This document shows positions 1 to 5,761 of a stretch of 8,050 nt of DNA, piece by piece. The notes beneath the pieces are model-generated. The model did no database searches. It saw only the letters and a program-made list of their open reading frames with translations, and had not been told where the DNA came from. How positions within the stretch are numbered: position 1 is the stretch's first letter; every line of letters begins with the position of its first letter. This DNA is from Methanosarcinales archaeon (lineage in GTDB: Archaea > Halobacteriota > Methanosarcinia > Methanosarcinales > EX4572-44). The translations under genes were made by a program, and so were the position numbers. The stretch is from NCBI GenBank assembly GCA_004212095.1, contig RXIJ01000085.1, positions 1 through 8,050 on the forward strand. The letters run 5' to 3'.

Positions 1-1
1 G

Positions 2-496
2 ATGGGTGTGCTTGCTTCTGCTTTTGGCTCGGTATTTCAGCAGTATCAAACTATACTTTATATTACCGGTGGGATTCTGATTGTATTTCTTGGCATATAT
101 ATGATATTTGATGTGATAGAACAAAAAATTCGTGCACTTGTGCCAGACACAGGAACCGGTGTGATCAGGAGACTTTCTGCGACCAATGGCGGAGGAGTGG
201 CTGGGGGTTTCGTACTCGGTTTTTCGCTTGGTATTGTCTGGACACCCTGCATCGGTCCAATACTTGGTGCGATACTTACAATGGTAGCAGTGGAAGGAGA
301 CATACTTTATGGGGGCTTCCTTTTAGTTATCTATTCTCTGGGACTGGGGCTGCCTCTTCTTGTGATTGCATACACCTCACGTTTCACATTAAAACCATTT
401 GTTAAATACAGTTTGATTATTAGAAGAGTTTCCGGGATTGTACTGGTGCTGGCAGGACTTTATTTTATATCCAGTTATCTTTTCCTGTTTTTTTAA
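2..496 (+). CDS. CcdA/DsbD-family thiol-disulfide membrane protein, 5'-truncated by the window edge
   Basis: Polytopic membrane protein resembling the CcdA / DsbD transmembrane family, which moves reducing equivalents across the membrane to extracytoplasmic thiol proteins, for example in cytochrome c maturation. The visible 164 residues hold about four hydrophobic segments (roughly 16-36, 66-90, 100-124, 138-164). A Cys-Pro-type motif, TPCIGPILGAILT, places Cys83 as the second redox cysteine of the family. Family members usually have six membrane segments and about 220-240 residues, with a first PC motif near the N-terminus. That part is missing, so the gene almost certainly begins before the window and the ATG at base 2 is probably internal. 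The stop codon sits at the end of a run of seven T, which could help end transcription in an archaeon. It converges on the ATPase operon. The family call is firm; its redox partner is unknown. Confidence 0.85.
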   Translation: MGVLASAFGSVFQQYQTILYITGGILIVFLGIYMIFDVIEQKIRALVPDTGTGVIRRLSATNGGGVAGGFVLGFSLGIVWTPCIGPILGAILTMVAVEGDILYGGFLLVIYSLGLGLPLLVIAYTSRFTLKPFVKYSLIIRRVSGIVLVLAGLYFISSYLFLFF

Positions 497-570
497 CGTA
501 TAAGAAAATATAAATGCACCTTGTTCTATTGCTACCGAACTTTGATACATGGTGATAATATATCACACAT

Positions 571-771
571 TATTTTCTTGCACTCGACTACTTCGTAGTC
601 GAGAGTTACCAGTTTTTTGCACTCGATTGCTGGCGCAATCGAGAATCGGCCGTTAACCGTTATTTTCTGCACAACGAAGTTGTGCAGTGTTTCTCGTACT
701 TGAGAGTTATCTCTGCACACGAAGTGTACAGTGCTGAGGTGCTACTGTTAATAGCGAGAATGGTTACGATC
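571..771. repeat. Array of four diverged hairpin-containing repeat units
   Basis: Four successive units of about 40, 50, 51 and 60 bases start near 571, 611, 661 and 712. Each has a pyrimidine-rich lead-in, then TGCAC, then a short hairpin, then a tail resembling GAGA...GTTACC. The hairpins are 583-603 (CTCGACTAC/GTAGTCGAG, loop TTC), 622-643 (CTCGATTGC/GCAATCGAG, loop TGGC), 667-687 (CTGCACAAC/GTTGTGCAG, loop GAA) and 713-731 (CTGCACAC/GTGTACAG, loop GAA). The first three stems are perfect 9-bp pairs although their sequences differ. The fourth has one mismatch that becomes a G-U pair if the minus strand is transcribed. The array lies between the convergent ccdA-like and ATPase genes and ends at the ATPase stop codon, so it could form the 3' end of either transcript. 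A smaller hairpin (GTGATA/TATCAC, 552-566) precedes it. The function is unknown. Confidence 0.7.
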
Positions 772-1642
772 AAGGAGGCGTGGTTGACTTTATACTCACC
801 CATATCTCTTTTATCGCATCCGATACTGCGCAATTGGAGAATTCAACAACTGGCATGCCTGCGACCATCGCATCTGTAACCACCGGATCATAAGGAATAT
901 TTCTAACAATTGCAACCTCATGCTCCTGGCAGAACTCAGTGATCCTCCTGCTATTTTCTTCATTGATGTCACACTTGTTGATGCAGACAACAGTTGCAAT
1001 CCCAAAATGCCTGGTCACATCCATGATTCGCTTGAGGTCGTGCAGTCCCGACATCGTTGGTTCGGTAACAACAAGTGCAAGATCTACTCCGGTTAGGGAT
1101 GCAATCACCGGGCAGCCGATTCCTGGTGATCCATCAATCAGGATAAGGTCAGATTCTTCCTCTTCTGCAACCCGTTGTGCACTGTTCCTGACAACGGTTA
1201 CCAGTTTTCCGGATGTTTCTTCTGCAACATTTAACTGTGCATGTGCCATTGTTCCATATTTCGTTTTTGAGATGAATGCATGACCTGAGATGCGTTCTGT
1301 AAGAGTGATCGCATCCTGATCGCACACGAAGGCACATACGCCACAGCCCTCGCAGCGCGCCGGGTTGACTACATAACCAGATTCGGTGTCAGATATTGCC
1401 TTAAATCTGCATGTTTCTTCGCATTTCCCGCATTCTATACATTTTGTTTTATCCATTGCTGCAACTTTTAAGCCTCTGAACTCCTCTTTTCTTATGATTT
1501 CCGGATGCAGTATCAAATGGAGATCAGGTGCGTCCACATCGCAGTCAGCAATAACAACGTTTTTTGCAAGGGCTGCGAACGATGCTACAAGTGTTGTTTT
1601 CCCTGTGCCGCCTTTTCCACTAATGATTGTTATCTGTTTCAT
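770..1642 (-). CDS. MinD/Mrp-family P-loop ATPase with inserted two-cluster ferredoxin domain (second gene of pair)
   Basis: Cytoplasmic ATPase of the MinD superfamily with a ferredoxin insert (COG1149 type), 290 aa, full length for the family. The deviant Walker A loop SGKGGTGKTT (residues 8-17) carries the signature lysine (Lys10). A DCDVDAPD segment follows at 33-40. Two [4Fe-4S] motifs are visible: CIECGKCEETC (Cys68, 71, 74, 78) and CEGCGVCAFVC (Cys97, 100, 103, 107). The switch-II region is DGSPGIGCPV (170-179), with Cys177 next to the nucleotide site, and VVTEPT follows. Relatives such as Mrp/NBP35 load or carry Fe-S clusters, and others sit near metallocofactor genes; the substrate here cannot be told. 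The start is set by an ATGA overlap with the preceding gene and a G6 tract five bases upstream. The two products may act as a heterodimer (inference). Confidence 0.93.
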   Translation of the reverse strand: MKQITIISGKGGTGKTTLVASFAALAKNVVIADCDVDAPDLHLILHPEIIRKEEFRGLKVAAMDKTKCIECGKCEETCRFKAISDTESGYVVNPARCEGCGVCAFVCDQDAITLTERISGHAFISKTKYGTMAHAQLNVAEETSGKLVTVVRNSAQRVAEEEESDLILIDGSPGIGCPVIASLTGVDLALVVTEPTMSGLHDLKRIMDVTRHFGIATVVCINKCDINEENSRRITEFCQEHEVAIVRNIPYDPVVTDAMVAGMPVVEFSNCAVSDAIKEIWVSIKSTTPP

Positions 1643-2514
1643 AATTTCCCCCCAATTTCATCAATCATTCCTGTAAACTGTGTCTTCCATGTAGGGATTA
1701 CATTCACAAACGGCAGGCCTTTCGAATAATACTCTGCGATCTTCTTATCATAGGGAATCTCAAGCAAGATCGGAATCGCTTCTTCTTCGCAGTAGTTGTA
1801 GACATTCTTGTCCCCGATCCCCGCTTTATTTATGACCACGCCAGAAGGAATCTTTAGAACTTTAAGCACCTCTACTATCAGTTTCAGATCGTACAGCCCA
1901 AACGGTGTCGGTTCTGTCACAAGAATGCAGTAATCGCTACCTGAAACTGCTGCAATCACCGGGCACGCTGTTCCAGGAGGCGCATCAATAATTACAGTCT
2001 TTCCTGAATCGACATGCTCTTTAACCTGGTCTATCAATGATGTTGCCATCACCTCACCAATATTCAGCAGCCCGTACACGAGTTCCACGTTGTTGCCACT
2101 TCTCCCCCTCTTGATAACACCGATCTCACGTGGCATCTCGCTGATCGCATCCCGCGGGCAGACCATTCTACATAAACCACAGCCATGACACAGTTCAGGA
2201 AACACCATAACCTGTGTTGGCAGCACAACTATCGCGTTGTATTCACATTCAGATGCACATTTTCCACAGTAGTCACACAAATCATTATTAACCACTGGCA
2301 TAAGCACGTCTGCCGACTTCACATCCCCTATCTCCGGTTTAAGGAAAATGTGTGCATTTGGTTCTTCGACATCACAATCCAGTAACTGTATATTCGAGAG
2401 CGACAGTGCAAGATTTACAGCCACTGTAGTTTTTCCTGTGCCGCCCTTCCCACTTGCTATTGATATGATCATTGGTTTAGATCTCTTTTGATTTAGTGAT
2501 TGATATTCTGTCAT
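1639..2514 (-). CDS. MinD/Mrp-family P-loop ATPase with inserted two-cluster ferredoxin domain (first gene of pair)
   Basis: Paralogue of the following gene with the same layout, 291 aa. Walker A SGKGGTGKTT is at 21-30 and DCDVEEPNAH at 46-55. Two [4Fe-4S] motifs are CDYCGKCASEC (Cys80, 83, 86, 90) and CHGCGLCRMVC (Cys109, 112, 115, 119). Switch II is DAPPGTACPV (177-186), with Cys184 matching Cys177 of its partner. Family knowledge points to ATP-dependent handling of Fe-S clusters or electron transfer; the target is unknown. Two starts are possible. The ATG at 2514 has a GGTGG ribosome site (2525-2529) ten bases upstream and a TATA-like box at the right distance. The ATG at 2472 (MIISIASGKGG) fits the usual family N-terminus better but has only a weak GAGAT site. 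The longer form is reported here. It is the first gene of the operon and overlaps the second by 4 bp, suggesting coupled translation. Confidence 0.92.
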   Translation of the reverse strand: MTEYQSLNQKRSKPMIISIASGKGGTGKTTVAVNLALSLSNIQLLDCDVEEPNAHIFLKPEIGDVKSADVLMPVVNNDLCDYCGKCASECEYNAIVVLPTQVMVFPELCHGCGLCRMVCPRDAISEMPREIGVIKRGRSGNNVELVYGLLNIGEVMATSLIDQVKEHVDSGKTVIIDAPPGTACPVIAAVSGSDYCILVTEPTPFGLYDLKLIVEVLKVLKIPSGVVINKAGIGDKNVYNYCEEEAIPILLEIPYDKKIAEYYSKGLPFVNVIPTWKTQFTGMIDEIGGKL

Positions 2515-2548
2515 TTAAGTTGTGCCACCGGGTGTGTCATGGGGATGC

Positions 2549-2556
2549 TTATTATA
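2549..2556 (-). promoter_or_regulatory. TATA-like box of the ATPase operon, flanked by a GC palindrome
   Basis: On the minus strand TATAATAA lies about 26 bases before position 2526. Transcription starting there would give a short leader beginning close to the GGTGG ribosome site of the first ATPase gene. Directly upstream and sharing one base is the 10-bp perfect palindrome AGGGGCCCCT (2556-2565), where the transcription factor B recognition element would be expected. This is sequence-pattern evidence only. Confidence 0.5.
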
Positions 2557-2598
2557 GGGGCCCCTGTGTAAAGAGGTTTATCCACTGTAAAGCCTTGT

Positions 2599-2670
2599 AG
2601 TCTCAACCGGGACTTGAACCCTGGGTCTGAGGCTCCGCAGGCTTCAAGGATATCCGCTACCCTATTGGAC
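2599..2670 (-). tRNA. tRNA-Arg (GCG anticodon), structurally flawed
   Basis: Minus-strand tRNA with an anticodon loop CTGCGGA (2640-2634), reading GCG for the arginine codons CGC/CGU. Conserved positions fit: U8 A9, D loop AGCGGATA with A14, G15, G18 G19 and A21, a five-base variable loop ending in C48, and T loop TTCAAGT. Three defects stand out. The 5' acceptor strand GTC-CAA is one base short of its partner TTGAGAC, leaving A69 bulged. The anticodon stem GAAGC/GCCTC has an A-C mismatch at 29-41. The T stem CAGGG/CCCGG has an A-G mismatch at 50-64. CCA is not encoded. It may be a decaying copy, a functional but divergent tRNA, or affected by sequencing errors. An upstream TATA-like box argues that it was, or still is, transcribed. 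Confidence 0.8.
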
Positions 2671-2694
2671 TACTTGGGTGAATACATTATACCT

Positions 2695-2702
2695 TTATTA
2701 AA
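2695..2702 (-). promoter_or_regulatory. TATA-like box for the tRNA-Arg gene
   Basis: TTTAATAA on the minus strand is centred about 28 bases before the tRNA 5' end, the usual archaeal spacing, within an AT-rich stretch. No other gene on this strand starts nearby. Confidence 0.4.
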
Positions 2703-2854
2703 TATTGTGTTCTGCACAAAACGTGCTTAGAAATAACAACTCTTATGGAAACCGGTTCCGTCTCTGGGGCTCATAATAACCTCATGGCTGTTTCCCAGGT
2801 TGTTTGGTTCAGGTGTCTACAGGTGTCATCGTTAAAGGAAGCAACACAACTCTG
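2703..2854. other. Intergenic stretch with no recognised feature
   Basis: Together with the tRNA and the two promoters this completes the 340-base gap between the ATPase operon and the regulator gene. No open reading frame of note, no strong hairpin and no T-run terminator was seen. The only pattern is a short direct repeat, CAGGTGTC/CAGGTGTC, near 2811-2827, judged minor. Confidence 0.5.
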
Positions 2855-3322
2855 CTAGAGGGGGTTTACGTTGTTTACAGGTATGGTGTGGAATGTTTCC
2901 TTCAGTACTTCGTAGATTATGTTCATATCGATCTCTGCGATCTCACTCCATGTGCGCAATCTCTCTGTTAGTCTGGTCAAGGTGAGCTGATCCTGTGCCA
3001 TGCAGACTGCAATGATCGCATGTGTTGGTCCAAGTGATAAGGCTACGAAAACGAAATCACGATGTGCTGCAAGTTTTTCTGCTGTTTTCCTGACATCCGC
3101 ACCTGGTATAAGTTTTATTCCGAGTGAAAATACACTGGTGTATCCGAACCTGCATGGGTCCATCAGTGCCTGAATTTTCATGTATCCTTCTTCTTCGAGC
3201 TTTAGACGCCGTCTTTTTGCTGTGTCGTGTGAGACGCCGATTTTTTTTGAAAGTTCAACATCTGTTATTCGCCCGTTCTCCTGCAGCAACATTATGATCT
3301 TTCTGTCAACTTCATCCAGCAT
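2855..3322 (-). CDS. Lrp/AsnC-family transcriptional regulator
   Basis: DNA-binding regulator of the Lrp/AsnC (feast/famine) family, 155 aa, the usual length. The N-terminus (MLDEVDRKIIMLLQENGR) and the helix-turn-helix at about 18-45 (ITDVELSKKIGVSHDTAKRR) are typical. Residues about 60-140 form the C-terminal RAM ligand-binding and oligomerisation domain (FSLGIKLIPGADVRKTAEKL, then VFVALSLGPTHAIIAVC). The start is supported by AGGTG five to six bases upstream. The gene is divergent from the transporter operon across 104 bases that contain a perfect inverted repeat. From family behaviour and this arrangement it probably regulates itself and the transporter operon, but the ligand is unknown. 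Archaeal siroheme decarboxylases share the fold; no haem-pathway genes are nearby, so a regulator is the better reading. Confidence 0.92.
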   Translation of the reverse strand: MLDEVDRKIIMLLQENGRITDVELSKKIGVSHDTAKRRRLKLEEEGYMKIQALMDPCRFGYTSVFSLGIKLIPGADVRKTAEKLAAHRDFVFVALSLGPTHAIIAVCMAQDQLTLTRLTERLRTWSEIAEIDMNIIYEVLKETFHTIPVNNVNPL

Positions 3323-3349
3323 AATTACACCTATTATTGCGAATTTTTA

Positions 3350-3371
3350 GCACATAATTTTAAATATGTGC
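3350..3371. promoter_or_regulatory. Inverted-repeat operator candidate between the regulator and the transporter operon
   Basis: Perfect 7-bp arms GCACATA (3350-3356) and TATGTGC (3365-3371) flank an AT-only 8-base centre that is itself nearly palindromic. A further TATGTG copy lies at 3378-3383. On the minus strand the centre reads TTTAAAAT, a plausible TATA box about 38 bases before the regulator start. A protein bound here would therefore block the regulator's own promoter. The site also lies upstream of the TATA-like box of the rightward operon. This layout is common for Lrp-family autoregulation; binding is inferred. Confidence 0.6.
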
Positions 3372-3397
3372 AATTACTATGTGATGTATCGCTTTGA

Positions 3398-3405
3398 TAT
3401 AATAA
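3398..3405 (+). promoter_or_regulatory. TATA-like box of the transporter operon
   Basis: TATAATAA is centred about 26 bases before the ATG at 3427. This predicts a leaderless or nearly leaderless transcript, in keeping with the weak ribosome-binding sequence before this gene. Confidence 0.5.
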
Positions 3406-3426
3406 GTTTTCTAATGGATAGATGAA

Positions 3427-4608
3427 ATGCCAACACTCTTCGATAAAGTCTTAATAGCAATTGCACGGTATCAAAAAAAGTACACGCGTGAGCTTTTGAT
3501 AGTTATAATTCTGATAACTATATTACTTGGCAGCGGGCTCAAGGATATGACGATCAACTCGGATATTCGCTCTGAGATGCCAGGATATCTTCCGATCTTC
3601 AAGTTGAATGACAAGATAAATGATAATTTTGGCGGACAGGATATGGTTGTAATTGCGGTAAAGATTGACGAGTCTGTAAATTCCAAAAAAGCGGTGCGTG
3701 ATGTACGCGATTCACGGGTAATAGAATCTCTTTTGTTTCTTGACGAGAGTCTCAGAGATGAGAGCATGGTTCAAAGTGTCACATCTCCTGCAAGTTTTTT
3801 CCGTTCCATGGATGAGATATCAAATGATAATGTCTCACAGGTGATTGAAAAAAATCCGGCGATTGAAAAATTTTTTAGTCGCGATTATCGCATGACTTTG
3901 GTGTATATCTCAGCAGATATTGGTTCTGATGATGTGAAAATTCAAAGTTTTATTGATATCGTGCACGAGAAGATTGACTATACTCCAAAACCTCCTGGGG
4001 TAAAGTTTGGCATCACCGGAAGTCCGGTTCTTCGTGCATCCATCTTTGATCTTTTGAAAAGTGATGCTCTAACCACATTGTTGATTGCAGCGTGCATTAT
4101 ACTATTGTTGCTGTTTGTGATGGAGCAATCCTTCACACGTGGACTGCTGATATTTATCCCACTTTCGCTTGGACTTATCTGGACAATGGGCACACTTGGC
4201 TGGCTTGGCATACCACTTTCTATTGCCACGGTATGTCTGAGTTCGATGATCCTTGGACTTGGAGTGGAATACGGCGTGTTTATGGTTACAAGATACAAGG
4301 AGGAACGGGATAAGGGACGAAACCAGAGCGACTCTGTTGAAACTGCTGTTCATGGAATTGGCACAGCAATTATAGGTTCAGGCCTAACTACTATTGTAGG
4401 CTTTGGTGCGCTGTCACTTTCCTCTGTACCGATGATACAGCATCTTGGGCAGACCCTTGCACTTGGGATATTCTACTCGCTCATGGCTGCACTTTTTGCT
4501 AATCCTGTGCTAATGATACTTGAAGAAGACTTCGAGCACAACAGAACTGAAAAATTGTTAAAAAAATTTGCTTCTAAACGGGAAATACATGCGAGGCGGC
4601 CCAGGTGA
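3427..4608 (+). CDS. Half-size RND/MMPL (HAE3-like) exporter, subunit A
   Basis: Predicted membrane exporter of the RND superfamily (COG1033 / MMPL type), 393 aa. It has one N-terminal membrane helix (about 22-38), a large extracytoplasmic porter domain (about 40-213) and a cluster of five helices (about 214-365). That is one six-helix unit; most RND proteins have two such units in about 700-1000 residues. The helix-4 signature reads GLGVEYGVFMVTRYKEE, with Glu281-Tyr282 where the family usually has Asp-Tyr. A basic tail ends the protein. Half-size HAE3 proteins are known in archaea and presumably dimerise. The downstream gene is the second half and overlaps by 4 bp (GTGA), so an A-B heterodimer is likely. 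Relatives export lipids or other hydrophobic compounds using the proton gradient; the substrate here is unknown. It is the first gene of the operon facing the Lrp-type regulator. Confidence 0.92.
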   Translation: MPTLFDKVLIAIARYQKKYTRELLIVIILITILLGSGLKDMTINSDIRSEMPGYLPIFKLNDKINDNFGGQDMVVIAVKIDESVNSKKAVRDVRDSRVIESLLFLDESLRDESMVQSVTSPASFFRSMDEISNDNVSQVIEKNPAIEKFFSRDYRMTLVYISADIGSDDVKIQSFIDIVHEKIDYTPKPPGVKFGITGSPVLRASIFDLLKSDALTTLLIAACIILLLLFVMEQSFTRGLLIFIPLSLGLIWTMGTLGWLGIPLSIATVCLSSMILGLGVEYGVFMVTRYKEERDKGRNQSDSVETAVHGIGTAIIGSGLTTIVGFGALSLSSVPMIQHLGQTLALGIFYSLMAALFANPVLMILEEDFEHNRTEKLLKKFASKREIHARRPR

Positions 4609-5747
4609 TACAGGACTATATTGATAGATATGCTCACTTTGTCGCACATCATCCGTACCTCATAGTGCTGTTTGTCATACTGTTATCTTCCTTCGCATTT
4701 GTGATGATGAGCACTGTTACAACTGAAAAAACCAATATTGAAGACTACCTTCCGGAAGATATCGGGGCGATTGCTACATTATTTGACATAGAGGATAAGT
4801 TTGGAAGCGTAGACTCTGTATATATCGTGGTTGAAATAGACCCCGCATACAGTGGCTCAGATGAAACAAGAGATCTTCGCGATCCTCAGATACTACGATA
4901 TGTTGAACAAATCTCACAGTTAGCCAGGCATACAGAAGATGTGGTGGAAGTTTCAAGTGCCTCAACGACGATAAAAAGTATCAATGATGGAAAACTTCCA
5001 CAATCTCTTAGGAAGATTAGGGAACTCACCAGTAAAAACGGCTTGTTGGATGGGTATATCAGCGATGATTACACAATGTCTCTTGTTAAGATACGTTTAA
5101 TAGATATTGATGCGGACCTTGAGAGTATTGAGCTTGAGCTTGAAAAAATCATCCACTCCACTCCACACCCGGCCGGGATAAAAGTGAGTCTTTGCGGGTC
5201 ATCAATGGAAGGACAGGCGATGGAAAATGCTATTAAGCCAGATATGAAACGAACTTCCACTTATTCGCTTATAGGGATTCTTATTGTCGTTTTGGTGTTG
5301 TTTCGATCTCCAAAATATGGATTCATTCCACTCACAACCATTTTGTTTGGAACTCTGTGGGCAATGGGTTATGTTGGGCTTACAGGCATGGGTTTAACGT
5401 CAAATACATCAGGAGTGATTTCCATGATCATGGGCATCGGCATTGACTTTGGCATACAGATAACAACTCGCTATCGCTTTGAACGTGCACATCAACTTCC
5501 CCCGGATGCAATGGAACTCACACTAAGGAAAGTGATTATGCCAATGTTTATTACAACACTTGCCGCACTTATCGGTTTCCAGGCAATGTCGATGGGACAG
5601 CTAACTTTCATGGGAGCTATGGGTACGATGATGAGCTATGGTGTAGCTGCATGTATGGTGGCAGCGATAACAGCTGTACCATCTTTTATATTAATAGCAG
5701 ATACCCTGAGTATATCCAAAATATTTACAATATTTACAAAAAATTAA
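4605..5747 (+). CDS. Half-size RND/MMPL (HAE3-like) exporter, subunit B
   Basis: Second six-helix RND unit, 380 aa. It has a membrane helix at about 17-37, an extracytoplasmic porter domain at about 40-215 and five helices at about 216-369. The helix-4 signature is MGIGIDFGIQITTRYRFE: the acidic residue Asp281 is kept, but the tyrosine that follows in the family is Phe282. The GTG start at 4605 overlaps the previous stop, and a purine-rich GAGGCGG lies about ten bases upstream, favouring coupled translation and equal amounts of A and B. The porter domain starts with the common family pattern NIEDYLPED. It probably pairs with subunit A to rebuild a full-size RND pump. It is not simply a broken gene, because each half has its own N-terminal helix and complete porter domain. 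Confidence 0.92.
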   Translation: MIQDYIDRYAHFVAHHPYLIVLFVILLSSFAFVMMSTVTTEKTNIEDYLPEDIGAIATLFDIEDKFGSVDSVYIVVEIDPAYSGSDETRDLRDPQILRYVEQISQLARHTEDVVEVSSASTTIKSINDGKLPQSLRKIRELTSKNGLLDGYISDDYTMSLVKIRLIDIDADLESIELELEKIIHSTPHPAGIKVSLCGSSMEGQAMENAIKPDMKRTSTYSLIGILIVVLVLFRSPKYGFIPLTTILFGTLWAMGYVGLTGMGLTSNTSGVISMIMGIGIDFGIQITTRYRFERAHQLPPDAMELTLRKVIMPMFITTLAALIGFQAMSMGQLTFMGAMGTMMSYGVAACMVAAITAVPSFILIADTLSISKIFTIFTKN

Positions 5748-5761
5748 AATGGAGATATATT

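Noticed and set aside
532..720. Small minus-strand gene of 62 codons
   Set aside because: It lies across the hairpin array, its translation has no recognisable domain, and no good ribosome site precedes it.
571..771. CRISPR array or integron attC cluster
   Set aside because: The units vary in length (about 40-60 bases), have no identical repeats and no spacer-like unique inserts. No cas or integrase gene and no attC core sites were seen.
2600..2679. Alternative tRNA fold with 5' acceptor strand ACCCAAG
   Set aside because: That strand hardly pairs with TTGAGAC and leaves about five unexplained bases between the D and anticodon arms. Starting at 2670 places U8, A14, G18 G19 and A21 correctly.
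4560..4640. RND gene broken by a frameshift or sequencing error
   Set aside because: Each half has its own N-terminal helix, full porter domain and five-helix bundle, the junction is a classic GTGA overlap, and half-size HAE3 proteins are known in archaea. A natural two-gene arrangement is more likely.
5651..5761. Longer start of the surface protein inside the transporter gene
   Set aside because: It would overlap the exporter by almost 100 bases and put 37 non-hydrophobic residues before a clear signal peptide. GGAGAT and the ATG at 5762 fit far better.
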